The position numbers and the translations under genes were made by a program. Under the pieces are notes generated by a model. It made no database searches, was not told where the DNA came from, and saw nothing but the letters and a program-made list of their open reading frames with translations. DNA of 41,123 nucleotides from Pirellulaceae bacterium (GTDB lineage: Bacteria > Planctomycetota > Planctomycetia > Pirellulales > Pirellulaceae): positions 1 through 41,123 of the forward strand of contig JAALLA010000009.1 in the NCBI GenBank assembly GCA_011087765.1. The letters are read 5' to 3'. Of the stretch, positions 25,574 to 34,045 are shown one piece after another; within the stretch, counting starts at the first letter, position 1; every line of letters starts with the position of its first letter.

Positions 25574-26389
25574 GGATTTTACCGCGAGTCGACGAAAACG
25601 CTTTTAACCAATGCGGAAACCGGCGCGATCAACGCCGCCATTTTGACGCATGGACTCGGCGGGAACTTTTATTCGTCTAGACTTTTATTCCATCTAGCAG
25701 AAGTCTTTGAATCCATTGGCATCCATGTCGTCATCGCCAATACACGTGGCCATGACATGATCAACTCTTCCACATGGGCCGGAAAGACACGCTCCGTAGG
25801 CGCGGCCTTCGAGGACGTCGCAGACTCCAAAATGGACATCAACGCATGGGCAGACTTTCTAGTCAAACGCGGCCATACCAACATCGCCGCTGTTGGGCAC
25901 TCACTTGGGGCCATTAAATCTATTTATTCCCAGGCCTTTGCAGCGCACCCAAATATCAAGAACATCATCGCGTTATCAGCGACTAGGCTTAGCTATGCCA
26001 AACTAAGCGACTCCCCTCGTGGTGAGTTGTTTCGAGAGACAATAAATAAATGTGAATCACTGATCCAACAGAAGCAAGCACACAATCCAATTCAGGTACC
26101 GTTTCCATTTCCTACCTGGATGAGCCCTCAAGGTTACCTCGATAAATATGGGCCGTCAGAGTCTTTCAATTGGCTCGATTTTATCGATCGCATTGAAATT
26201 CCCACTCTGATGCTTTTCGGCGAGAAAGAGCTCAATGAAAACGTTGCTTTTGAAGGCCTGCGGGATGATCTCGCACTTTTAACAGCTGGCTGGAACTCTT
26301 TGACGATTCACGAAATCGAAGAAGCCGACCATTTTTACACTTCTAGATTTAACGAAGTGGGTGAAAATATCGTTCGCTGGTTGGCTTGA
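25523..26389 (+). CDS. Alpha/beta hydrolase (serine hydrolase)
   Basis: Predicted cytosolic serine hydrolase of unknown substrate. THGLGGNFYSS (about residues 42-52) forms the oxyanion region. The nucleophile elbow is GHSLGA, with Ser127. The acid is probably Glu234 or Glu236 in FGEKELNE, where Asp is more common, and His270 (EADHFY) completes the triad. The 288 residues have no signal peptide or membrane helix. A GAGG 6 bp upstream supports the ATG at 25523; a TTG just before it is in frame but less likely. Unlike the esterase-fold protein at 13277, this one keeps its Ser and His. Confidence 0.85.
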   Translation: MHGELVHTITSDFVRLHGFYRESTKTLLTNAETGAINAAILTHGLGGNFYSSRLLFHLAEVFESIGIHVVIANTRGHDMINSSTWAGKTRSVGAAFEDVADSKMDINAWADFLVKRGHTNIAAVGHSLGAIKSIYSQAFAAHPNIKNIIALSATRLSYAKLSDSPRGELFRETINKCESLIQQKQAHNPIQVPFPFPTWMSPQGYLDKYGPSESFNWLDFIDRIEIPTLMLFGEKELNENVAFEGLRDDLALLTAGWNSLTIHEIEEADHFYTSRFNEVGENIVRWLA

Positions 26390-26447
26390 ACAGCAACGCT
26401 TCCTTCCAAAGGAGGGCCGAGCAAAATAGATCTTACCCACATCGCCG

Positions 26448-26747
26448 CTAAAGGACTGCCTGCTCATCAGACGAGCCATCTTCAGAAAGCTCGTCAGCAT
26501 CGGGAACACTTTGCCTTAACCGGACAATGGTCGTTACCCAACAGGACAAAATAACGAAAGGCATCCCCATCATGAACAGGATACTCATCGCATAAGCTGC
26601 CGCAGAACCATCGGCGTGCAGGCCATCTTTGCAGGTGGGGCAGCCAAGTAAACTACCAGAAAATATCAGCTGCAGAACCAAAATCTGACACGCACAACCG
26701 GCGATCCGTGAGAATCGTCCTAGATTTAAGTCGCCCATCTCATCCAC
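26448..26747 (-). CDS. Small two-helix membrane protein with CPTC motif, last gene of the oxidase operon
   Basis: Not a named family. The 99-aa protein has two membrane segments (about residues 15-34 and 52-75) and, between them, CPTCKDGLH with C36 and C39 as a CxxC pair. The LLGC just before it could also serve as a lipobox. The C-terminal 20 residues are acidic. It follows the DUF420 gene by 46 bp at the end of the oxidase operon, so a role in copper or haem handling for the oxidase is possible but inferred from context only. An ATG at residue 4 is an alternative start. Confidence 0.6.
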   Translation of the reverse strand: MDEMGDLNLGRFSRIAGCACQILVLQLIFSGSLLGCPTCKDGLHADGSAAAYAMSILFMMGMPFVILSCWVTTIVRLRQSVPDADELSEDGSSDEQAVL

Positions 26748-26793
26748 CCTGCAAGCTCAAATAATTCAATCGGGAATGCTAACTACCGTTTCT

Positions 26794-27360
26794 CTACTGC
26801 CCATAATAAGGTTGCAGCATTAAATAGCAAATCGGCCCGGTCAGCGCGACATACAGCCAAACTGGAAAGACCATTTTCGCCATTTTACGATGCTTTTCAA
26901 ACTGATTGGTGAATCCATAAATCCACGTTTGCAGAATAAATGGAAGGCTTAACGCTGCCAAAACAATATGACTGATCAGTAAAACAAAGTACACAGTTTT
27001 TGCGAACCCCTCGCCGCCAAATTTGGTTTCTTCGTTGGTAAAATGGTAAGCAACGTAGCACAGAAGAAACAGCGCCGAACAAACCATCGCCGCTGAGATC
27101 GATAATCGGTGCAGCTGAATCTTCTTCTGTTTAACAAAGACCAATGCCAAAATTAGAAACAGAGCAACCAGACAATTCAATCCAGCATGCACCATCGGCA
27201 AAAACTCCAGAGTCACGCCATCGGGCAAAGGAATTTTCGCAGGACTTCTCATCAGACCCACCAAACCCCAGACTGCGACAGTCACAACCCAACTGACGAT
27301 CGTTAGCTTTTTACCAAGCGCCGGGTTTGATTCCAGCTTAAAAAACTCTTCTCCACTCAT
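26794..27360 (-). CDS. DUF420 membrane protein (CtaM-like, oxidase assembly)
   Basis: The 188-aa protein has five hydrophobic segments, consistent with the DUF420/CtaM family, whose members in Firmicutes support assembly of cytochrome oxidase. Typical features are the HAGLNCLVALFLI segment, the KKIQLHR stretch (KKxxxHR) and HFTNEETKFGG after the third helix. The segment LLISHIVLAALSLPFIL and the ending KHRKMAKMVFPVWLYVALTG are also typical. Its start overlaps the SCO stop by 4 bp (ATGA), so it is translationally coupled. Confidence 0.85.
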   Translation of the reverse strand: MSGEEFFKLESNPALGKKLTIVSWVVTVAVWGLVGLMRSPAKIPLPDGVTLEFLPMVHAGLNCLVALFLILALVFVKQKKIQLHRLSISAAMVCSALFLLCYVAYHFTNEETKFGGEGFAKTVYFVLLISHIVLAALSLPFILQTWIYGFTNQFEKHRKMAKMVFPVWLYVALTGPICYLMLQPYYGQ

Positions 27361-28619
27361 TCTTGTTCCTTAGGTTTCACTAATACTTCTGTTTCGCCAC
27401 CGCGAACGTTGGGCCGATCTTCACCTTCAAGCACTTTAACCAACTTGATCATCTCCATCTCGTCAGCAGCATTTTCCCAATCAAACTTCCCGCGAACTTG
27501 GCCCCACCGGTCAACAACATACAGCAGTGACGAGTGATGCTCCCCGCCCGAATCCGCCTTGAAAAACTCACTTCCAATCCTCTTAATCAACACCGGATTC
27601 CCCGTCAAAAACAGCCAGTCCTCAGGGTCGGCCCCAAGCGTATCGGCATATTCCCGGAGATGCTCCACTGTGTCTCGCGCAGGATCAGTTGTAATACTAA
27701 CAATCCGGGGACAATCCTCCCCAAGCCGTTTTTGCAAATTGCGAAGGTACTGATTCTGAGCCTTGCAGACGCCCGGACAGTTACTGAAAAAGAAATTGGC
27801 AATCCAGACCTCACCGGTCAAATCGCGAGAAAAGAACTTTTTACCCGTCCGTTCGGTCAGAAAAAAATCACGAACCCAGCGGATATCGTTTAGCTCTGCC
27901 CGCTCGACTCCGGCTAGAACATTTCTAGTTTCTACTTTTTCGCCGAGTGGCGGCTTCGTCTCCGCAGCAACTTCTTTTGCGACTTTGATAAACCGCTTCA
28001 TATCGTAGGGCTGATCCCATTTAAACCGATCGCGATAACGTCCCCATTTGTCCACCAAAAGAATATTATCGGTATGGGTCTCAGGATTCACTGGAACATT
28101 GAACATGTTCTCACCAATTTCTACTAACTGGTAATTCTGTCCAGTTAGAAATGCCCAACGATCAGGCTTCGCCCCGAATCCCTCCGCATACTTATTCAAA
28201 ACTTCAGGAGTATCATTTTTCGGGTCGACTGTCAGCGTCAAGAAACGGACATCAGTTCCCTTTAATGCTGAATTCACACGGTCTATCTCTTTATTCAGAT
28301 CCATACAAAAAGTCGGACAGCTTGCAAAAAAGAAACTGACAACGTAAGCCTGGCCTGCGAGATCCGCCGAATCAAACTTATTCCCATCCTGATCAATAAG
28401 TTCAAAACGATCGACACTGGGCAAGTGTTCCCATGGAACCTCGGCAAACGCTCTGCCGTTACTGTCAAGCTGAAGCTTTGTGCTGTCGTTTTCATCCTTA
28501 TCGACAAACGCTACCGGTGGTTGCTCCTCGGTGCTCCGGTCAATTGACCGGAGATAAATCACTCCCCCAGCGGACAGCACGACTAAAACCCACAGAAACA
28601 CTCTCACTTGTGCAAACAT
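27357..28619 (-). CDS. Tandem SCO1/SenC-type copper chaperone (two domains in one protein)
   Basis: SCO proteins deliver copper to the CuA centre of oxidase subunit II and act as thiol-disulfide exchangers. This 420-aa protein has an N-terminal membrane anchor (about residues 8-23) and two SCO domains in a row. Domain 1 (about 65-215) has C101 and C105 (ASCPTFCMD) with H182. Domain 2 (about 240-400) has C281 and C285 (SNCPGVCKA) with H361/H362. Each domain also has the WGxxR(D/G) strand. Both copper sites look complete. SCO proteins are usually about 200 aa with one domain, so this is a fusion or internal duplication. Confidence 0.92.
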   Translation of the reverse strand: MFAQVRVFLWVLVVLSAGGVIYLRSIDRSTEEQPPVAFVDKDENDSTKLQLDSNGRAFAEVPWEHLPSVDRFELIDQDGNKFDSADLAGQAYVVSFFFASCPTFCMDLNKEIDRVNSALKGTDVRFLTLTVDPKNDTPEVLNKYAEGFGAKPDRWAFLTGQNYQLVEIGENMFNVPVNPETHTDNILLVDKWGRYRDRFKWDQPYDMKRFIKVAKEVAAETKPPLGEKVETRNVLAGVERAELNDIRWVRDFFLTERTGKKFFSRDLTGEVWIANFFFSNCPGVCKAQNQYLRNLQKRLGEDCPRIVSITTDPARDTVEHLREYADTLGADPEDWLFLTGNPVLIKRIGSEFFKADSGGEHHSSLLYVVDRWGQVRGKFDWENAADEMEMIKLVKVLEGEDRPNVRGGETEVLVKPKEQE

Positions 28620-28638
28620 ATTTTTTCGCCACCTGATC

Positions 28639-29058
28639 TTAGTCTAGTTTTGGAGTCTGAGCGCTGCCTATAACCGTTTCGCTAACCACGGATTCACTGA
28701 CGATGGGCTTAGGAGCATTCTCCCGGCGATCTTTTGAGTAGGTCATCGTACGAAAGCCAACGTCCGGAACCAGTAACAGAACAAGTAAAACTCCCATGAT
28801 CAAAGCTGGAATTGTGAGTACATATTTCCACGCACGCTCCCACCACAGGTGCATAAAAAACAAAATGACCAACAATGCCTTGGCTACTGAAACCATCATC
28901 ATTGCCGCCCAGCCAACTACCTTATTCTCCATCAAATAGGAGTTGGCGACCCAAAACGAAATCCCCGTCAACACGCACAGCATTAGAAATACAAACACAA
29001 AAACCTTTGTGTTTGAATCCTGCGCCGAATTGTGATCGAGGGTGTCTGTTTCAATCAT
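28639..29058 (-). CDS. ctaF: Cytochrome c oxidase subunit IV family protein
   Basis: Small integral subunit that stabilises the oxidase core. The 139-aa protein has three membrane segments (about residues 20-38, 48-68 and 78-97), with FFMHLWWERAWKY after the second, as in bacterial subunit IV/CyoD-like proteins. The last 35 residues are polar. It lies 4 bp after subunit III, so it is tightly coupled. Confidence 0.85.
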   Translation of the reverse strand: MIETDTLDHNSAQDSNTKVFVFVFLMLCVLTGISFWVANSYLMENKVVGWAAMMMVSVAKALLVILFFMHLWWERAWKYVLTIPALIMGVLLVLLLVPDVGFRTMTYSKDRRENAPKPIVSESVVSETVIGSAQTPKLD

Positions 29059-29062
29059 GAAT

Positions 29063-30340
29063 TTAAAATAAGTAAAGCAGAGGGAACAAAAATATCCAAA
29101 CGATATCGACGAAATGCCAGTACAAACCGACGTTCTCCATCAAACCAGCCCGGGAACGATCCAACCGAAACATCAGCAAAACAACAAAAGCGACGAGGCC
29201 TCCTAATACATGCAACGCATGAAAACCGGTCATCAAAAAATAGGTATTCGCCCACGTGTTACCGCTTGGAATCACCATCGGAAGTCTGAGATGAAAATGT
29301 TCATTAAGCCCGTCATGAATTTCATTAAACTGATCATAGGCAGCAACCCGGTTTTCTAAAGGTGCGAGCAGGTCAACGACCTCGGTTGCCCTCGTCGCAG
29401 CCGTCTTCGATTTTTCAGTCGCGGTCGCTAACCTACTTTCGATGTCTGCCTTTTTTTCCTCATCCTGCTCACCTTCGAGCTCTCCCGACAACGCATTGAC
29501 GGTTGCTTGCAGCTCCCGGACTTCCTCGTCAACGATCTCCTGCTGCCCCATCAATTCAGCGATTTGATTTTTGACATCAGCAGTTTCGCTCGCCAGATAG
29601 GCGTCCACTCTTGGGTTGGGACCGCGAGGATTAATTTGGTGAGCCAGACTTTCGAGAGCTAACTCTCTCATTATCGGGCTCTCAGCTTCACCAACCGTTT
29701 TCTGAGTCCATTGAACCAACCCTGCTCGAATTAGGACTAGGTTATCCAAACCGCCGCTGTGACTGTGCTCCGCTGCGGAGTTGGAAACGAGGGCGGTTTT
29801 CGATTTTTCGATGCTTAAGATCTCAGCATCTAAATTCGCCTTTACCGCAGAGAGATAATTTAAATCAGCGCGATCGTAAAGCAAACTTCGCGGGGTCCCG
29901 GGGTGGATGCCGTGTTCGAACTTCGAGTTATATTCATACGCCTTGATTCCAAGAAAAACGCAACCAAGAACAAACGTAGCAAGTAACCAGGTCTTTGCCT
30001 TGCTGGGCAAGTTCTGCTTCGCCGCCTCCATCCCAAACACAATCGTCACACTGGAACAGATTAAAACGAACGTGTTAACAGCACCTAGCCATTCAAGAAC
30101 ACGGACATCCTTGGGTGTCGGCCAACTTCCTTCTGGCGCCCCAAAACGAAGCACAATGTAGGTACCTATCAAGGCCGTAAAAAACATTATTTCTGTCGAC
30201 AGAAATAGCCAGACGGCAAGTTTACCTTTGGGCACAGGCACCGCAGGCTGATACTTCAATTTAATATGCCCATGCGAACCCTCATCCCCGGCACCTTTGG
30301 CGGTGCTTGTTGCTTCGGACGGATTCACTTTTGAATTCAT
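29063..30340 (-). CDS. ctaE: Cytochrome c oxidase subunit III with a coiled-coil insertion
   Basis: Membrane subunit of the aa3-type oxidase, normally about 200-270 aa; here 425 aa. Residues 38-135 hold the first three membrane helices ([20 protein letters not shown], with E50). Residues 360-425 hold the last ones with [15 protein letters not shown] (H374, H377) and [13 protein letters not shown] (H409, W415). Between them, about 155-350, lies an extra segment rich in Glu, Ala, Lys and Leu, for example the stretch around [19 protein letters not shown], that looks like a coiled coil. No sign of a frameshift: both ends are in one continuous frame. The core residues appear intact. Confidence 0.9.
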   Translation of the reverse strand: MNSKVNPSEATSTAKGAGDEGSHGHIKLKYQPAVPVPKGKLAVWLFLSTEIMFFTALIGTYIVLRFGAPEGSWPTPKDVRVLEWLGAVNTFVLICSSVTIVFGMEAAKQNLPSKAKTWLLATFVLGCVFLGIKAYEYNSKFEHGIHPGTPRSLLYDRADLNYLSAVKANLDAEILSIEKSKTALVSNSAAEHSHSGGLDNLVLIRAGLVQWTQKTVGEAESPIMRELALESLAHQINPRGPNPRVDAYLASETADVKNQIAELMGQQEIVDEEVRELQATVNALSGELEGEQDEEKKADIESRLATATEKSKTAATRATEVVDLLAPLENRVAAYDQFNEIHDGLNEHFHLRLPMVIPSGNTWANTYFLMTGFHALHVLGGLVAFVVLLMFRLDRSRAGLMENVGLYWHFVDIVWIFLFPLLYLF

Positions 30341-30407
30341 TATTCTATTAAAATCTGAGGTCTAAATTTCACAAACTCGACATGTCTTGAGCATACAATC
30401 CGAAACA

Positions 30408-31328
30408 CTAGGTCAAACAAGCAAGAATCAAAACCAGCATATAAGCCGGAAGGTATAGCAATGAAGCACGCAGCAACTGTCTAGCCACCGGATCACTACG
30501 ATCGAGACGAAATGCCCAGGCAGCTTTGAAGTAATAAGCCCCCAGCAACAAAGCGGCGATTGCGAAAATCCAAATATGCACCTGCGTCCTCAAAGCCAGA
30601 ATCGGAAGTAGACTGACGGCAATGAGCATCGCCGCTGTGACTACCGATTTCACACCTGCGACTCGACCAGTTGGCTCGGTGACTGTAATCATTTTCAACC
30701 CACCCTTGCGGTACTGATCACGGTACATCCATGCGATCGCCATAAAATGGGGAAACTGCCAGAGCACTAACACAGCAAAGAAAGACCAACACACCAAGCC
30801 AACAGTTTCGGTGGCTGCCAGTGAGCCCATAATAATGGGCATCGCTCCCGCGATGGCGCCAATCTCTGTGTTGAGCGGTGTCTTGAGTTTTAGTGGCGTG
30901 TAAATCACAACGTAAAGCAACCAATTCGCAACACCACAAACCGCCGTCTGCCAGTTTACCATCCCGTATAGAAACGCGACCCCTACACCAAACGTCACGG
31001 CCACAAACATTGCAACCTCTGTAGATGACAATCGCTGAGAGGGCAGGGGACGTGAGGCAGTTCTGGGCATCAGAAAATCAGTGTACCGCTCAAGGTACAT
31101 ATTCATGGCATTGCCACTCGAAGCAATCATCAACATCCCTACCAAAGCACCGAACATTGTGCCGATGCCCATTGTCTGGTCCGCAAAATGCGCAGCCAGC
31201 ACGGCCGCAACCGCGAATGTGATTAATACCATTACCGAAATTCGCAATTTCGTCAGCGCTACATAGGTTTGCAACCTAGTGGTTTCTTTGGCCGTCGTGA
31301 TTTCTGGGTTGGTTGACATTGCTGACAT
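30408..31328 (-). CDS. ctaB: Protoheme IX farnesyltransferase (haem O synthase)
   Basis: Attaches a farnesyl group to haem B to make haem O, the precursor of haem A used by the oxidase. The UbiA-type prenyltransferase of 306 aa has about nine membrane helices. The polyprenyl-diphosphate motif is around NMYLERYTDFLMPRTASRPL (about residues 86-105), with the family's MxRTxxRPLP block; the first Asp of NxxxD is Glu here. A second loop YRDQYRKGGLKM (about 216-227) carries further conserved residues. It sits between subunits I and III in the operon, a usual position. Confidence 0.93.
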   Translation of the reverse strand: MSAMSTNPEITTAKETTRLQTYVALTKLRISVMVLITFAVAAVLAAHFADQTMGIGTMFGALVGMLMIASSGNAMNMYLERYTDFLMPRTASRPLPSQRLSSTEVAMFVAVTFGVGVAFLYGMVNWQTAVCGVANWLLYVVIYTPLKLKTPLNTEIGAIAGAMPIIMGSLAATETVGLVCWSFFAVLVLWQFPHFMAIAWMYRDQYRKGGLKMITVTEPTGRVAGVKSVVTAAMLIAVSLLPILALRTQVHIWIFAIAALLLGAYYFKAAWAFRLDRSDPVARQLLRASLLYLPAYMLVLILACLT

Positions 31329-31383
31329 GCGAGTTAACTCGTCTTTTCAGAGTTTTGTGGGATGTAAAATGAATTGAGTTCGC

Positions 31384-33123
31384 TCAACTCGTTTCGGTTT
31401 GTGGGAAAAAATCGCATTCTGTGGACGGATGACTATATTCGTAAGGGCCTCGGCGAACGATGGGCTGGACGTCAAAATTTCCGTGCGGCGGTGGACTAAC
31501 GGTCGTCCACTCCAGCGTATTTGCATTCCAGGGATTGCGGCCGGCTTTCGCCCCAAAAAACATACTGCTGAAAAAATTAGCTACAAAGATAAGTTGTGTC
31601 AGGCCCATTCCGATCGCACAGATCGTCATGAACTGGTTAAGCGGCAACAGATCCTTAAGCCCCTCGTAAATGTAAGGGTCAGCTACGCGTCGAGGCATTC
31701 GACTTAGAAAATGCATCGGGAAAAATGTGCCATTCAAAAAAACAAAGGTCAGAAAGAAATGAATCTTTCCTAACTTTTCATTCATCATTCGACCGAACAT
31801 TTTCGGAAACCAAAAATAGATTGCCCCGAGGACACCCAATACGCTACTGGCGAACAGGACGTAGTGAAGGTGAGCGACGATGTAGTAAGTGTCATGAATC
31901 ACGATATCCACCGGCGGTGCCGACATCACAATTCCGGACAATCCTCCGATCACGAACATGGAAACGAACCCGACACAAAACAACATCGGGGTCGTCAGTT
32001 GCAGTTTCCCGCCCCACAAGGTTCCGATCCAGTTAAAAACTTTGATCCCACTGGGCAAGGCAATTAACATCGTCGAAACCATAAAACTCATGGCCAACGT
32101 ATGATTCATGCCGGAGATAAACATGTGATGACCCCAGACGATAAAACCAAGCCCGGCGATTGCGGTAATGGAGTACACCATCGGCCGGTATCCGAAGAGC
32201 GGTTTTCTTGAGAAGCAAGAGATAATATCAGAGACCATTCCCATCGCCGGTAGAATCATGATATAGACCGCAGGATGCGAGTAGAACCAGAACAAGTGTT
32301 GCCAAAGCAATACTTGCCCACCGCCACTGGTCGCAACACCATTGTTAACTGCAATGTTCTCCGGTAGAAAAAAGCCGGTCATTAACAACCGATCTGACAA
32401 CTGCATAAGCAGGGCCGCAGTCAAAACAGGCAGTGCAAAGGCTTGCATGATTGCCGTGATAAACATCCCCCAAACGGTCATTGGCATTCGAAACATTGTC
32501 ATGCCCGGTGCCCGCATTTGAATAATCGTCGTCAGGTAATTGATCGATCCCATCATGGATGAAATTCCAACAAAGACCATCGCCAACAGCCATAACGACT
32601 GTGCATCCCCCTGAAACACGCTCAACGGCGGGTAGGAAGTCCAACCCGCTGCAGCACCGTATTCGGGCATGAAAAAGCTGAGGATGATACAGACGAATGC
32701 GGGCCACATGAACCAGTAACTCATCATGTTTAATCGCGGGAATGCCATATCCTCACCACCGACCATCAACGAAATCAAGTAGTTTCCAAACGCCCCCGCA
32801 AGAATTGGAATGATCACGAAAAAAATCATGATTGTCGCATGCATCGTGAACAACATATTGTAGAAACCGGGCGACATTTGCCCTCCCGATTCAGCAAACA
32901 GCATATGTCCAAAAATTGGCATATCCGACCAGGGCCATGCCAATTGCCAGCGAACCGCTAACGCTAGAAATCCACCTACAAAAAACCAAATCAATGATGA
33001 AAAAAGAAACTGTAGGCCAATGACCTTATGATCTGTTGCAAAAACGTAGGTCCAGACAAACCGGGAAACAACATTCCCCTTTGGTTCCGGTGTAATCGAA
33101 TTTTCAACAGTAACTTCTGCCAT
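31384..33123 (-). CDS. ctaD: Cytochrome c oxidase subunit I (A2-type haem-copper oxidase)
   Basis: Catalytic subunit that reduces O2 to water and pumps protons. Haem and copper ligands are all present: H95 and H420 for haem a, H418 for haem a3, and H283, H332 and H333 for CuB. Tyr287, which cross-links to H283, is present. The helix VI motif is YSHPAVYI (281-288) rather than GHPEVYI: the D-channel Glu is replaced and the YS motif is present, which marks the A2 subfamily. K361 (GIKVF) corresponds to the K-channel lysine. At 579 aa with 12 expected helices it is normal. It follows subunit II by 25 bp. Confidence 0.96.
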   Translation of the reverse strand: MAEVTVENSITPEPKGNVVSRFVWTYVFATDHKVIGLQFLFSSLIWFFVGGFLALAVRWQLAWPWSDMPIFGHMLFAESGGQMSPGFYNMLFTMHATIMIFFVIIPILAGAFGNYLISLMVGGEDMAFPRLNMMSYWFMWPAFVCIILSFFMPEYGAAAGWTSYPPLSVFQGDAQSLWLLAMVFVGISSMMGSINYLTTIIQMRAPGMTMFRMPMTVWGMFITAIMQAFALPVLTAALLMQLSDRLLMTGFFLPENIAVNNGVATSGGGQVLLWQHLFWFYSHPAVYIMILPAMGMVSDIISCFSRKPLFGYRPMVYSITAIAGLGFIVWGHHMFISGMNHTLAMSFMVSTMLIALPSGIKVFNWIGTLWGGKLQLTTPMLFCVGFVSMFVIGGLSGIVMSAPPVDIVIHDTYYIVAHLHYVLFASSVLGVLGAIYFWFPKMFGRMMNEKLGKIHFFLTFVFLNGTFFPMHFLSRMPRRVADPYIYEGLKDLLPLNQFMTICAIGMGLTQLIFVANFFSSMFFGAKAGRNPWNANTLEWTTVSPPPHGNFDVQPIVRRGPYEYSHPSTECDFFPQTETS

Positions 33124-33148
33124 TTACAGATCCAACCCAATCAAATTC

Positions 33149-34045
33149 TCAATTAATCTTTAATTTCAACAGTGGTCTGGCAACATTCGACAATTTCGCA
33201 GAAAACGACTTATTCGACTCTCGCAAAAACGCCGCTGGCTCCGCCTCATTTTTGAACTCTGGCGAGTAAGCAGATTTTTGCTCCTCGATCCAGGCATCGA
33301 ACTGTGCCCGTGAAACAAAATTCAATTTAGCCTTCATCATGTAATGCCCCCAGCCGCATAACTCGGTGCACATAATTTCAATCTCTTTTTCCTCGCGAGC
33401 ATTGAACCAAACGAACTGGGTCATCCCGGGAACAATATCCTGCTTCAACCTCAACTCAGGAACATAAAAACTGTGAATTACGTCGCGACTCTCCATCTGC
33501 AGGACAATTTCTTCACCCGCCGGAAGCACGAGTAGATTCTCCACAAAAATATCATCCTCGGTTTCAACAACCCCATCGTCGCCCGCGTAATAAAACTCCC
33601 AGCCAAACCGTTTAGCTTTGACCATGACCATTGGGGGCTTAAAGTCAGTGACTCCGTCGACCGTTACCGTAGGACGATCCATCTTATTTTCAGCCCAGGA
33701 CTTCATTTGAAAAAATGCGAGAAAGATAAGTATTAGAGCTGGAATCACCGTCCACGTAATCTCCAGTTTGGTGTTGTGAGTGACGTAGAGGGCTTTCTCA
33801 TTGGAATCTCCCCGATCGCTAAATCGCCACAGTGCCCAACCAATCGTAAACACAGTTCCCGCAAGAATGAACGCCGACAAAAGATGGATGCCATTGAACA
33901 GTTGATCGATGGTATCCCCGGCTTGGCTCAAAGACTTTGGCAACCATGCTGACTCTAAAGGCGCAACCCCGTACATCGCCATCAGAACCGAGGCGATTCC
34001 CAAAACAGGAACCAGTAGAAATAAAACGCTCCAGAAACGGTTCAT
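33149..34045 (-). CDS. ctaC: Cytochrome c oxidase subunit II
   Basis: Carries the binuclear CuA centre that takes electrons from cytochrome c. Two membrane helices (about residues 6-24 and 50-74, with a further hydrophobic stretch at 95-113) precede the cupredoxin domain. The CuA ligands are H191 (IHSFYVPE), C226, E228, C230, H234 and M237 (CTELCGWGHYMM). At 298 aa it is normal, with a slightly long C-terminal tail of 45 residues. The ATG shares a base with the stop of the cytochrome c gene (TAATG), so the two are coupled. Confidence 0.94.
   Translation of the reverse strand: MNRFWSVLFLLVPVLGIASVLMAMYGVAPLESAWLPKSLSQAGDTIDQLFNGIHLLSAFILAGTVFTIGWALWRFSDRGDSNEKALYVTHNTKLEITWTVIPALILIFLAFFQMKSWAENKMDRPTVTVDGVTDFKPPMVMVKAKRFGWEFYYAGDDGVVETEDDIFVENLLVLPAGEEIVLQMESRDVIHSFYVPELRLKQDIVPGMTQFVWFNAREEKEIEIMCTELCGWGHYMMKAKLNFVSRAQFDAWIEEQKSAYSPEFKNEAEPAAFLRESNKSFSAKLSNVARPLLKLKIN

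Noticed and set aside
26402-26416. CCTTCC-AAA-GGAGGG hairpin between the convergent hydrolase and oxidase operons
   Set aside because: Six pairs with one G-U and no T run on either strand; too weak for a terminator call.
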